A stretch of DNA of 26,602 nt from Desulfurobacterium sp. (lineage in GTDB: Bacteria > Aquificota > Aquificia > Desulfurobacteriales > Desulfurobacteriaceae): contig JALSLT010000001.1 in NCBI GenBank assembly GCA_026988135.1, forward strand, positions 1 to 26,602. Reading direction: 5' to 3'. The notes under the pieces are model-generated. The model was not told the DNA's origin. It saw only the letters and a program-made list of their open reading frames with translations, and did not search any database. The position numbers and the translations under genes were made by a program. Position 1 is the stretch's first letter, and each line of letters opens with the position of its first letter. Positions 6,796-14,897 of the stretch are shown in pieces.

Positions 6796-7887
6796 ATGGC
6801 TAAAATAAAATTTAAACCGGAAGAGTTCAAAGTCAAAGAAATCCTTAAAGAAAATTTTAAATCTCAAGGCAAATACAAGGTGTACTCAGTTTGGAAAAAA
6901 GGGTTGGAAACAGAGGAAGCTCTAAGATTCTTAGCAAAAAAATCAAAAATCCCCGTAAATGCTATAAATTATGCCGGATTAAAAGATAAAAATGCCTTAA
7001 CAGTCCAGCATATATCCATATCCTCGAAATATAAAATTCAACCATTGGAAAATAAAAACTTAAAAATCCAATTTATCGGTTTTATAGATAAGCCTTTACA
7101 TTCAAAATCGATATTAGAAAACCGGTTTGAAATTGTCATAAGAGAAAACCTATCGGACAGAGACAGAATAAACACCCTTATTAGAATCGGTATTCCAAAC
7201 TACTACGGAGAACAACGATTTATCTCTTTAAGAAACGGAATACCTTTCATTAAATATTTGGCAGAAAACAGAATAGAAGATGCGGTAAAACTCCTTTTTA
7301 CTCCCGTAGGATGGGAAAATTCAAGAAGCAGAAAAGGAAAAAAAGCTTTTCTTAACGGCAATTTTCATGAAGCCCTCAAACTGCTTACCGGATGGAGAAG
7401 AGAACTAACCCTTTATCTATTAAAGAACAAAAATAGCTCCCTCAGGGAAATATTCCCTCTTATTCCGGAAAAAGAGATACAGTTTCAGGCAAATGTGTTT
7501 CAAAGTCTTCTTTTTAATATAGCTCTTGCAAAAACTATTGAAGAAAAAACCTCCCAACTTCTTCAATTCAAATATCGGGGAGGAATTATGCTCTTTCCCA
7601 TTGAAAAAATAGAGATAGAGGAATTCGTTTCCATCTTCCATCCGGAAATTAAAAATCCTTTATACGAAAAGATATTAAAAGAGATACAGTTAGATAGAAA
7701 ATCTTTTTCAAAACTTTCAAAATATTTTCACAAATTTAACAGAAAAACGTTTATCACTTTAAAAACCATTAAGGTTACGGAAGAAAAGGAAAAGACCATT
7801 GTAAAATTTAGCCTTCCGCCGGGTAGCTATGCAACAAATACTATAAGATTTCTATTCGACAGTATAAAATATAGAAAACTTTCTTAA
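6796..7887 (+). CDS. truD: tRNA pseudouridine(13) synthase TruD
   Basis: TruD isomerises U13 to pseudouridine in certain tRNAs, notably tRNA-Glu. The signature 'NYAGLKDKNALTVQ' contains the catalytic aspartate D64, and 'PNYYGEQRF' is the second strongly conserved TruD motif. The C-terminal 'LPPGSYATNTIRFL' is also typical. The length of 363 aa is close to E. coli TruD (349 aa). An upstream in-frame ATG at 6760 lies inside the tRNA-Thr gene on the other strand and is rejected; the ATG at 6796 follows GGAG (6784-6787) and gives the normal N-terminus 'MAKIKFKPEEFKVKE'. The middle region (about residues 130-290) is the TRUD insertion and is diverged. A GATase gene follows after ten bases with its own strong ribosome site. 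Confidence 0.93.
   Translation: MAKIKFKPEEFKVKEILKENFKSQGKYKVYSVWKKGLETEEALRFLAKKSKIPVNAINYAGLKDKNALTVQHISISSKYKIQPLENKNLKIQFIGFIDKPLHSKSILENRFEIVIRENLSDRDRINTLIRIGIPNYYGEQRFISLRNGIPFIKYLAENRIEDAVKLLFTPVGWENSRSRKGKKAFLNGNFHEALKLLTGWRRELTLYLLKNKNSSLREIFPLIPEKEIQFQANVFQSLLFNIALAKTIEEKTSQLLQFKYRGGIMLFPIEKIEIEEFVSIFHPEIKNPLYEKILKEIQLDRKSFSKLSKYFHKFNRKTFITLKTIKVTEEKEKTIVKFSLPPGSYATNTIRFLFDSIKYRKLS
6802..6830 (-). promoter_or_regulatory. Candidate tRNA-Thr promoter inside the start of truD
   Basis: Reading the minus strand, TTGAAC (6825-6830) and TATTTT (6802-6807) are separated by exactly 17 bases, about 14 bases from a start point upstream of the mature tRNA 5' end. Each hexamer matches its consensus at four of six positions. 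The tRNA needs a promoter here unless it is transcribed from further into truD, so the placement is reasonable. It lies wholly within truD codons. Confidence 0.35.
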
Positions 7888-7897
7888 GGAGGTATTT

Positions 7898-8572
7898 ATG
7901 AAAGCGTTATTTGTAAAAAATATAAATATGGAAGGTCCGGGAACTCTTGAACCACTTTTCGAAAGAAAAGGAGTAAAAACAGAAACGATAAACGCGTTTC
8001 GGAACGAAACTGTAAACAATATCGATAGTTACGATTTTATAGTTATTTTAGGCGGACCAATGGGAGTATATGAAGCTAACAAATACCCGTTTCTTAATTA
8101 CGAATTCAAACTTGTAGAAGATGCTATAAATAAAGGAAAAAAAGTTGTCGGCATCTGCTTGGGCTCACAAATAATAGCCCATGTTCTCGGATCTAAAGTG
8201 TATAAAGGAGAAATGGGAAAAGAGATAGGTTGGTTCGAACTTTTTCCTCAAAATGAATTTGAATTCATCTTCCATGATAAAATAGAGGTATTTCAGTGGC
8301 ACGGAGATACCTTTAGCCTACCGGAAGGTGCTGTAAAACTTGCATCTACTCCCCTTTATCCCAACCAAGCATTTCGATACGGAAGCGCTGTCGGTCTTCA
8401 ATTTCATATAGAAGTCACACAAAAAGATATAGAGAATTGGATAGAAGCTTATGAGGAAGAAGTTAAAAAAGAAAACCTGTCTCGGAAAGAAATTCTTGGG
8501 AATAAACAAAAAAGATGGGAGATGCTAAAAGTTTACTCTTCGGTTTTTGTCGAATTTCTGTTTAAGATTTGA
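7898..8572 (+). CDS. GuaA-like class I glutamine amidotransferase
   Basis: This stand-alone class I glutamine amidotransferase domain (224 aa) resembles the GATase half of GMP synthase. The catalytic triad is visible: C87 in 'GICLGSQ', H170 and E172 in 'LQFHIEV'. 'ILGGPMGVYE' near residue 50 is the oxyanion strand. No synthetase domain follows, so it may serve a partner enzyme in trans or act as a gamma-glutamyl hydrolase or related enzyme, as many such 'GMP synthase-like' proteins are uncharacterised. AAGGAGG precedes the ATG and truD ends ten bases upstream, so the two are probably an operon without an evident functional link. The last 40 bases overlap the convergent FtsB-like gene. Confidence 0.88.
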   Translation: MKALFVKNINMEGPGTLEPLFERKGVKTETINAFRNETVNNIDSYDFIVILGGPMGVYEANKYPFLNYEFKLVEDAINKGKKVVGICLGSQIIAHVLGSKVYKGEMGKEIGWFELFPQNEFEFIFHDKIEVFQWHGDTFSLPEGAVKLASTPLYPNQAFRYGSAVGLQFHIEVTQKDIENWIEAYEEEVKKENLSRKEILGNKQKRWEMLKVYSSVFVEFLFKI

Positions 8573-8874
8573 AGCTTTTGTCGTCGTTTATCAACGAAAA
8601 GGAAGGTTTTATCACCCTCCTTTTCTTTCACGAACATTTCCCTTGCAAGCTTCTCGTAATAGAAATCCATGTTTTCTTCTATCGATTTTATTCTTTCGGA
8701 GAGTACATCGGTTTTGGAATGCCAATATTCCTCTTCTTTAACAAGCTTTTGGTAATTTTTCTCTAAATTTCTCAAAGTTTGCAGGGAGTTTTCTCCCAAA
8801 AAATAGCTGTAAAAGTAGAAAGGAATAAAAACAACCCACCCGATTACAAGAAGCTTAGCTATCTTCTGAATCAA
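8533..8874 (-). CDS. FtsB/DivIC-like septum formation protein
   Basis: This 113-aa protein has the FtsB/DivIC architecture: a short cytoplasmic tail, one transmembrane helix (about residues 7-27), an extracytoplasmic coiled coil (about 35-70) and the motif 'YYEKLAREMFVKEKEGDKTF', matching the family's 'AR..l....pGE' region that follows the coiled coil. FtsB bridges FtsL and FtsQ in the divisome. The start is TTG at 8874 with GAGAGGT about five bases upstream, overlapping the DUF507 gene end by 20 bases, so translation is likely coupled. The family is short and loosely conserved, so the assignment rests mainly on architecture. The 3' end overlaps the opposite amidotransferase gene. Confidence 0.65.
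   Translation of the reverse strand: MIQKIAKLLVIGWVVFIPFYFYSYFLGENSLQTLRNLEKNYQKLVKEEEYWHSKTDVLSERIKSIEENMDFYYEKLAREMFVKEKEGDKTFLFVDKRRQKLQILNRNSTKTEE
8597..8624 (+). terminator. Possible terminator hairpin for truD-amidotransferase, within the opposite gene
   Basis: AAAAGGAAGG and CCCTCCTTTT form a 10-bp stem with one mismatch and an 8-base loop, 24 bases after the amidotransferase stop codon and followed by CTTTC. It lies inside the FtsB-like coding region on the other strand. The stem is A/T-rich at its base, so strength is moderate. Confidence 0.35.
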
Positions 8875-9436
8875 TTAAACCTCTCGAGATAAGTTCTTCT
8901 TCATAAAATCTCCGATAAAGAGCTGACCATTCAGGAGTACCTTCCGGTATCGGTTTTGACATAGAATCTATCTTCTCCCTTGCCACCATATCAACATCTT
9001 TTTTAACCTGTGCTATATTATTAAAAGCTTTAACAATTTGCTGCCTAACAACCCCTTTCTCCACTGTATAATCTATCTCATCATCGGTAAGTATGAATCT
9101 CAATATTTTACTGGCAATATAGTTTGCTTTTTCCCTTGTAAAGATGCTTCCCGGAGACGGCAATCCTTTCTCTTTAGCAAGCTTCTCTTTTATAAGCTTT
9201 CTGGCTTTGAAAAACGGAATACCTCTGTACATTATTTCATCAGAATTTTGTTGAAGTATTCTTTCCGCCTCCTCTTCAAGCTCTTTGTCAACCTTATATT
9301 CATTCAAGATAACATCTTTAACTTTTTCTTTAAAATACTCCACATCATCAACAATCAAATATTCGGTATCGATAAGATTCTTCTCAATATCATTTACAAG
9401 TAAATCTATAAACCTAACTCCTCTCTGTTTCTGCAT
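8855..9436 (-). CDS. DUF507 family protein with two repeat units
   Basis: This soluble, highly charged helical protein (193 aa) resembles DUF507 proteins known from Aquificota and some Deltaproteobacteria, whose function is not established. Two related units are visible: one around 'FIDLLVNDIEKNLIDTEYL' with a following helix-acid-helix stretch, and one around 'YIASKILRFILTDDEIDYT'. Each has a hydrophobic helix, then a short acidic loop, then a second helix ending in 'E..R.I' or 'ARE.I'. An earlier ATG at 9472 would start inside the TPR gene; the ATG at 9436 has a strong AGGAGG eight bases upstream and is chosen. It lies between a periplasmic TPR protein and a divisome-like protein in one transcription unit. 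Confidence 0.72.
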   Translation of the reverse strand: MQKQRGVRFIDLLVNDIEKNLIDTEYLIVDDVEYFKEKVKDVILNEYKVDKELEEEAERILQQNSDEIMYRGIPFFKARKLIKEKLAKEKGLPSPGSIFTREKANYIASKILRFILTDDEIDYTVEKGVVRQQIVKAFNNIAQVKKDVDMVAREKIDSMSKPIPEGTPEWSALYRRFYEEELISRGLIDSEDS

Positions 9437-9452
9437 CTGGTAAGCCTCCTCA

Positions 9453-12176
9453 TTATTTAAGCTTTTTTTCAATCTCTTTCATCTTCTCTACCGCTCTTGC
9501 CCCTTCCGGTGAATTACCCTTAATTTTAGCTACTTTCTTTAGTAACTTCAAAGCCTGCTCATATTTACCTTTCCGATCGAGAATCAATGCTGCCTTATAA
9601 AGAGCTGTGGAAGTCCATGGTTCGATACCCAACTCGTAATGAATCTTCAAATAGTTTATCAGAGCATTTTCTTTATCTCCTTTTTCCTCTTGAACATTTG
9701 CAAGCCAAAATAGAGATTCCGCTTTCTGCTCCTTCTCCTTTGCTTTTTTAAAAGCCTCTTTTAAAAGTTTTTCAGCATCGTCCTTCTTTCCTTTTTTATC
9801 AAGAAACAGCGCAAGATTAACAAGATCATCGTAATCTATCTCGGACAGATGCCCCTGTTTCACTATATAATTGAGAAACTTCATCGCTTCTGTCTCTTTC
9901 CCCGCGAGTTTATAGAGAGAAGCAAGCCTGGCAGCAAACTTTATTCGTTTATTTTCAGGAAGATTTTCTATATCTGAAACGGCTCTTCCCGCATTTAAAG
10001 CATCAAGAAGCCTTCCCTGTTTATAATAGATATCTAGCAAAAGATAGTTTTTAACATCTCTTCTCTTCTGGGTATTATCCGGAATTACAGAGACATCTTT
10101 AACAGCTCGCCTATAATTTTTAAGTTTAAGGTCTATATCTACCATTCGCATAGCGGCAAATGTTCTTATCTCAGGATCCGTTGAACGTTCAACAGCCATT
10201 CTATACAAACCGTAAGCTTTAAGTATCCCCTTCGCATCGTAGTAATCATTTGCCTTCTCTACAAGTGAATTCGCATCCGATAAAGTGTTTTCCGGATTGT
10301 AAGCTATAAACTCGGAATTACTAAGAAGGAGAGTGTCAAATTTCCCAAAACTATACGCTTCATACTCCTCCATCTTCTGTGCAAATTGAGCAATTTTGGA
10401 AGTCGGAGCAACAGCTTTCAAAAGTGAAAGATAATAAAATCTCTTCCCAGGTAATTTTTCAGTCTTTGAAAGGGTATAAAGAATAGATACCTTGCCAACT
10501 TCATCAACTTTCGGAAGCAGAGAAACTAAAAGCTTTTTGTTTTTTGTTGCAATTCCGTACATAACTGCAACCGTAGGCTCAATAGGTGGAGAAACCTTTT
10601 TAAGAAGTTTCTCTTTTTTCAACTTTACAGCCAGATATATCAATCTACCATAATCTACTTCCGGAAACAATCTACCGTTATTAAGCTTCAATCTCAAATA
10701 CTCAAAAGCTGTACCTTTCTTACCTTCAAACACTTTTGAAAGAATAAAAAAGTGAAGCGCCTCATCGTCTTTAGATATTACCGGTTTAAGAATTTTTTCA
10801 GCTTTAAGATAATCTCCAGTATAAAAATAGGCTCTACCAAGCAATTTTCTCAAAACAAGACTGTCAAGCCTATATTGCCCTTTTCCATATTCCAGAATTT
10901 TTATGGCAGCGGGAAAATCTCCCTTTAAGAGAAGAGCCTCCCCGTAAGACAGTATGGAATCCTTATAGTATGGGGTCCTCTGAAAATTATTCGATATTTG
11001 TGAATAAACCATAATCCCTATATCTTTATTTATTCCGGCAATCTTTCCGATAAGATAAAGTGTCCTTGGAGTCAAAAAACGATCCTTTTTAGTGGCAACG
11101 GCATTCTTTAGATAATTGAAAGATTTATCAAATTTTCCGGTCTCATAAAAGAAAAAACCGGCGTCATGATAGTTAACACCCTTTAAAGACTCGTCGGCAA
11201 ATGTGGAAAATGTGTAAAGCAAAGCTTTATAGTAATACCCCGGATAATACTTTTTAATAACATCAGGGTCTATATCGCCTTTAAAGAAATCAAGTGTCAC
11301 TTTAAGACTTTCAGGAATTACCGGCTTTTTCACACTCATACCGAGCTCTTGAAAAGCCTTTTTCTTGAGCCCTAACTTAAAGTAAGACCAAGCCCTTAAA
11401 AACTTTGCCTCTTTGGAATTAAGTTTTTTCGCAAGCTTTAACGCTTTTCCATACTCCCCCTGCAGATAGTAAACTTTTGCCATCTCAAAAAGAATATCGG
11501 ACGATTTCTCCTTCTTATAAAGTTTTTTCAATTTAAGCATGGCATCAGAATACATTCCTTTTTTAACAAGATACCTTATATGAGGAAGGGCAAACTCATC
11601 TTTATTGAGCCAATCTCCGTAATTTGCAAAAAGATAATCTGTTATATCCTGCCTTTTATATTTAACAGCCTCCCCGGCAAATTTTTCGAGAAAACCGCTA
11701 TCGGAAAGAGAACCTTTAATATCAACATTCTTAACCCCAAGAGTCAAGAGATAAAACTTATCATCTAAAGAAAGAGACATCTCCTGCAAAAGTTTCAGAA
11801 ACATTACCTTCTCTTTTAATGGAAGAGAGATAAAACTCTTTTCGTTAAAAGCCTCTTTAAAAGATTTTCCACTCTTAAGTTGAAGATAAACCTCTCCGGC
11901 AAGCAAAGCTCCCGACCGATAACCGGAATATCTGCTTTTCCAAACAGCAATCAAAACCTTCAAATCCTTGGCATTACCAGTTTTTACAAACGTTTCCAAC
12001 ATAGGAACAAAATACAATTTTAAATTACCGGGAGGATTTCCCTTTAAAACCTGCGAAAAAGTCTGATTCGCAAGGTCATACATCCCATCTCTGTACAATT
12101 TTAATCCGAATTTAATATCAGCGGCAAAAGCCGTTGTTGAAAGAAAAAGAATCGACATTATTAACTTTTTTTTCAT
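9453..12176 (-). CDS. Exported tetratricopeptide-repeat protein
   Basis: This 907-aa protein begins with a clear Sec signal peptide ('MKKKLIMSILFLSTTAFAA', cleavage likely near residue 19). The rest is almost entirely helical with many degenerate TPR units, recognisable as W/Y...G...A and 'A..Y..G.Y..A' patterns, for example 'YYLQGEYGKALKLAKKL', 'AKKLNSKEAKFLRAWSYF', 'AYFYTGDYLKAEKIL' and, near the end, 'ALILDRKGKYEQALKLLKK'. No enzymatic domain is visible. It should act in the periplasm as a protein-protein scaffold, perhaps for outer membrane or cell-wall assembly, but the partner is unknown. The ribosome site AGGGAG lies seven bases before the ATG. It heads the operon with the DUF507 and FtsB-like genes. 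Confidence 0.85.
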   Translation of the reverse strand: MKKKLIMSILFLSTTAFAADIKFGLKLYRDGMYDLANQTFSQVLKGNPPGNLKLYFVPMLETFVKTGNAKDLKVLIAVWKSRYSGYRSGALLAGEVYLQLKSGKSFKEAFNEKSFISLPLKEKVMFLKLLQEMSLSLDDKFYLLTLGVKNVDIKGSLSDSGFLEKFAGEAVKYKRQDITDYLFANYGDWLNKDEFALPHIRYLVKKGMYSDAMLKLKKLYKKEKSSDILFEMAKVYYLQGEYGKALKLAKKLNSKEAKFLRAWSYFKLGLKKKAFQELGMSVKKPVIPESLKVTLDFFKGDIDPDVIKKYYPGYYYKALLYTFSTFADESLKGVNYHDAGFFFYETGKFDKSFNYLKNAVATKKDRFLTPRTLYLIGKIAGINKDIGIMVYSQISNNFQRTPYYKDSILSYGEALLLKGDFPAAIKILEYGKGQYRLDSLVLRKLLGRAYFYTGDYLKAEKILKPVISKDDEALHFFILSKVFEGKKGTAFEYLRLKLNNGRLFPEVDYGRLIYLAVKLKKEKLLKKVSPPIEPTVAVMYGIATKNKKLLVSLLPKVDEVGKVSILYTLSKTEKLPGKRFYYLSLLKAVAPTSKIAQFAQKMEEYEAYSFGKFDTLLLSNSEFIAYNPENTLSDANSLVEKANDYYDAKGILKAYGLYRMAVERSTDPEIRTFAAMRMVDIDLKLKNYRRAVKDVSVIPDNTQKRRDVKNYLLLDIYYKQGRLLDALNAGRAVSDIENLPENKRIKFAARLASLYKLAGKETEAMKFLNYIVKQGHLSEIDYDDLVNLALFLDKKGKKDDAEKLLKEAFKKAKEKEQKAESLFWLANVQEEKGDKENALINYLKIHYELGIEPWTSTALYKAALILDRKGKYEQALKLLKKVAKIKGNSPEGARAVEKMKEIEKKLK

Positions 12177-12204
12177 TTTAAAACTCCCTGTCTGTATTCA
12201 GCAG

Positions 12205-12217
12205 GTATAAATTATAC
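12205..12217. promoter_or_regulatory. Palindromic shared -10 region of the TPR gene and uvrB
   Basis: GTATAAATTATAC is an odd-centred palindrome between the divergent genes. On the minus strand it contains a perfect TATAAT (12211-12216) about 35 bases before the TPR start. On the plus strand it reads TATAAA (12206-12211) or TTATAC (12212-12217), which place transcription starts at roughly 12218 or 12224. The -35 regions are weak on both strands. Confidence 0.5.
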
Positions 12218-12223
12218 TTCACT

Positions 12224-14209
12224 ATGGGTATATTTAAAGTTAAATCTTCATTTTCCCCAAAAGGGGATCAGCCTAAAGCCATAAAAAAGCTGACAAAAGG
12301 TCTAAAACAAGGTTATAAATACCAAACATTGTTAGGTATAACCGGAAGCGGCAAAACATTTACTGTAGCAAACGTCATAGAAAAAGTCCAAAAACCTACG
12401 CTGATTATTTCTCACAACAAAACACTTGCGGCACAGTTATACCACGAACTTAAAAACTTTTTTCCCGACAACGCCGTAGAATATTTTATCAGTTATTATG
12501 ACTACTATCAGCCGGAAGCTTACATACCAAACAGAGACATCTATATAGAAAAGGATTGCTCAATCAACCCTGTTATAGAAAGGATGAGGCACTCGGCAAC
12601 TGTTTCTCTTTTAACAAGGAAAGACGTAATTGTAGTTTCCTCCGTTTCTTGCATTTACGGTCTCGGCTCTCCAAACTTTTACTCAAATATGGCACTTAGA
12701 TTTACGATAGGAGAAGAAACAGATAGAGAAAAAGCGATAAGAAAACTCGTTAACCTTGGATATGAAAGAAGCGAATTTGAAATGAAACCGGGAATATTCA
12801 AAGCAAGGGGAGATGTTATGGACATCTTTCCCGCCGACATTGAGGACAGATATATAAGAATAGAGTTTTTCGGAGACGAAGTTGACTCAATAACGGAACA
12901 GGACTACTTTGACCGCAAAATTTTAAGAAGGCTTGAAGACTATACGGTCTATCCCGCTTCCCACTATGTAACACCCTATGAACGATTAGTCAAAGCGGTT
13001 AGTTCTATTGAGAAAGAGCTTGAAGAACGGATTGAGTTTTTTCTCAATCAGGAAAAATTGGCGGAAGCAAAAAGAATCGAACAAAAGACAAAATACGACA
13101 TGGAGCTTCTTCTTGAAATAGGCCATTGCAAAGGGATAGAAAATTACTCTCGTCATCTTGACGGAAGAACGCCCGGAAAACCCCCGTTTACACTTCTTGA
13201 CTACTTCCCCGATGATTTTCTGATAGTTATAGATGAATCCCACGTAACAGTACCCCAAATAAAAGCGATGTGGAGAGGAGACAGAGCCCGAAAATTCAAT
13301 CTCATAGAACACGGGTTTAGACTTCCATCCGCCTATGACAATAGGCCTTTAAACTTTGAAGAATTTTTAGAAAGAGTAAATCAAGCCATTTTTGTTTCAG
13401 CAACTCCAGGACATTTTGAAATTGATATATCTGAAAACATTGTAGAACAAATAATCAGACCAACCGGACTTCTCGATCCGGAAATTAAGACAAGAAAAAC
13501 GGAAGGACAAATGGAAGACCTTCTATCGGAAATAATGAAAAGAACCGAGAAAAACGAAAAAACCCTCATAACCACTCTTACAAAAAAAACTGCCGAAGAA
13601 CTAACGGAATATTTGATAGACAAAGGAATAAAAACAAAATATCTCCATTCAGAAATAGATTCTGTTGAGAGAGTAGAAATAATAAGAGGATTAAGAACCG
13701 GTGAATTTAACGTACTTGTAGGAGTTAACCTTCTAAGGGAAGGACTTGACCTTCCGGAAGTTTCACTGGTTGCAATTCTTGATGCAGACAAAGAAGGTTT
13801 TTTAAGGTCAACAACCGCACTTGTTCAAACAATGGGAAGGGCTGCAAGAAATGTAAACGGAAAGGTGATTTTATATGCCGATAGAATTACAGACTCTATG
13901 AAAAAAGCGATAGAAGAAACAGAAAGAAGAAGAAAGATCCAAACAAAGTATAATAAAAAGCACGGCATCACTCCGGAAACGGTTAAAAGAGAAATTGATG
14001 CAAGCATACTGGAAGATGCGGGCATCAACCCTTTCTATACTCTAAAAATTAAAGAAGAGAACCTACCGAAAAGCGAAGAAGAGCTTTTCGAAAAGATAGC
14101 AAAACTTGAAAAAGAGATGAAAGAAGCCGCTAAAAACTGGGAGTTTGAAAAAGCTGCCAAAATCAGAGACAAAATAAAGGAGATAAGAAAACTGATTGTA
14201 CCCACATAA
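12224..14209 (+). CDS. uvrB: UvrABC system protein B
   Basis: UvrB (661 aa) verifies damage and binds UvrC in nucleotide excision repair. The motifs are complete: Walker A 'GITGSGKT' (38-45), the aromatic beta-hairpin 'YYDYYQPEAYIP' (about 91-102), 'IDESHV', the helicase motif 'QTMGRAARN' and a C-terminal UVR domain 'EKEMKEAAKNWEFEKAAKIRD' region that contacts UvrC. The N-terminus 'MGIFKVKSSFSPKGDQPKAI' aligns well with other UvrB proteins, so the ATG at 12224 is secure. No Shine-Dalgarno precedes it; the promoter -10 is only about 6-18 bases upstream, which suggests a leaderless message. The gene leads a rightward series of genes, but apt has its own candidate promoter. Confidence 0.98.
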   Translation: MGIFKVKSSFSPKGDQPKAIKKLTKGLKQGYKYQTLLGITGSGKTFTVANVIEKVQKPTLIISHNKTLAAQLYHELKNFFPDNAVEYFISYYDYYQPEAYIPNRDIYIEKDCSINPVIERMRHSATVSLLTRKDVIVVSSVSCIYGLGSPNFYSNMALRFTIGEETDREKAIRKLVNLGYERSEFEMKPGIFKARGDVMDIFPADIEDRYIRIEFFGDEVDSITEQDYFDRKILRRLEDYTVYPASHYVTPYERLVKAVSSIEKELEERIEFFLNQEKLAEAKRIEQKTKYDMELLLEIGHCKGIENYSRHLDGRTPGKPPFTLLDYFPDDFLIVIDESHVTVPQIKAMWRGDRARKFNLIEHGFRLPSAYDNRPLNFEEFLERVNQAIFVSATPGHFEIDISENIVEQIIRPTGLLDPEIKTRKTEGQMEDLLSEIMKRTEKNEKTLITTLTKKTAEELTEYLIDKGIKTKYLHSEIDSVERVEIIRGLRTGEFNVLVGVNLLREGLDLPEVSLVAILDADKEGFLRSTTALVQTMGRAARNVNGKVILYADRITDSMKKAIEETERRRKIQTKYNKKHGITPETVKREIDASILEDAGINPFYTLKIKEENLPKSEEELFEKIAKLEKEMKEAAKNWEFEKAAKIRDKIKEIRKLIVPT

Positions 14210-14232
14210 ACCTCTTTACATAAATTACCGGA

Positions 14233-14260
14233 TTAACTAAATTTTGAAATCTGGTATAAA
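14233..14260 (+). promoter_or_regulatory. Candidate apt promoter
   Basis: TATAAA at 14255-14260 is preceded by TGG (TGn extension), and TTAACT (14233-14238) lies 16 bases upstream as a partial -35. This would start transcription near 14267, giving a leader of about 46 nt with an AGGAGG ribosome site. It lies in the 103-base gap after uvrB. Confidence 0.45.
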
Positions 14261-14312
14261 ATTTCAATACAAGGAAAACATACCCTTTGAAAATTCAGGA
14301 GGTACTGGAAAT

Positions 14313-14879
14313 ATGGAAAAAACGTTTGTGGAAACCGACTTAAACGTTCAAAAAGAGATTCAGGAACTACGTTCACTTATAAGAGATATTCCCGACTTCC
14401 CAAAACCTGGTATCATATTTAAAGACATAACGCCTCTCCTTCACAAAGCCTGGGCCATTCAAAAAATTGTAGATTTTATCGGAAACAGATATATCGGAGC
14501 CGGTATCGATATAGTCGCAGGAATAGAGTCAAGAGGATTCATTCTTGCATCAGCCCTTGCATACAAAATAGGAGCTGGTCTTGCCATAATAAGAAAACCG
14601 GGGAAACTTCCATATAAAACGGTAAGCGCAACCTACACTTTAGAATACGGAGAAGACAAAATAGAAGTACACGAGGATGCCATACAAAAAGGAATGAAGG
14701 TCGTTTTAATAGATGATGTTCTTGCTACCGGAGGCACAATGGGTGCCGCTATCGACCTTGTTGAAAAACTCGGAGGAAAGATTGTAAGCATTGACTTTCT
14801 TCTTGAACTAACATTCCTTGGAGGAAGGGAAAAAATCGAAAAAGGAAAATATCCGATATTCTCCCTTATAAAATTTTAA
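14313..14879 (+). CDS. apt: Adenine phosphoribosyltransferase
   Basis: Apt (188 aa) salvages adenine to AMP using PRPP. The PRPP-binding motif 'VVLIDDVLATGGT' is at residues 130-142, and 'IPDFPKPGIIFKDITPLL' and 'AGIESRGFI' are characteristic of bacterial Apt. 'RKPGKLPYKT' provides the flexible loop. An in-frame TTG at 14244 would add 23 residues unlike the family and overlaps the promoter; the ATG at 14313 with AGGAGGT about ten bases upstream is chosen. The C-terminus is normal. A penicillin-binding protein gene begins 18 bases downstream, probably cotranscribed. Confidence 0.96.
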   Translation: MEKTFVETDLNVQKEIQELRSLIRDIPDFPKPGIIFKDITPLLHKAWAIQKIVDFIGNRYIGAGIDIVAGIESRGFILASALAYKIGAGLAIIRKPGKLPYKTVSATYTLEYGEDKIEVHEDAIQKGMKVVLIDDVLATGGTMGAAIDLVEKLGGKIVSIDFLLELTFLGGREKIEKGKYPIFSLIKF

Positions 14880-14897
14880 AATCGAGCAGGTTATAAA

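Noticed and set aside
14244..14312. Upstream TTG start for apt
   Set aside because: It covers the candidate promoter and adds residues unlike Apt; the ATG at 14313 has a strong ribosome site.
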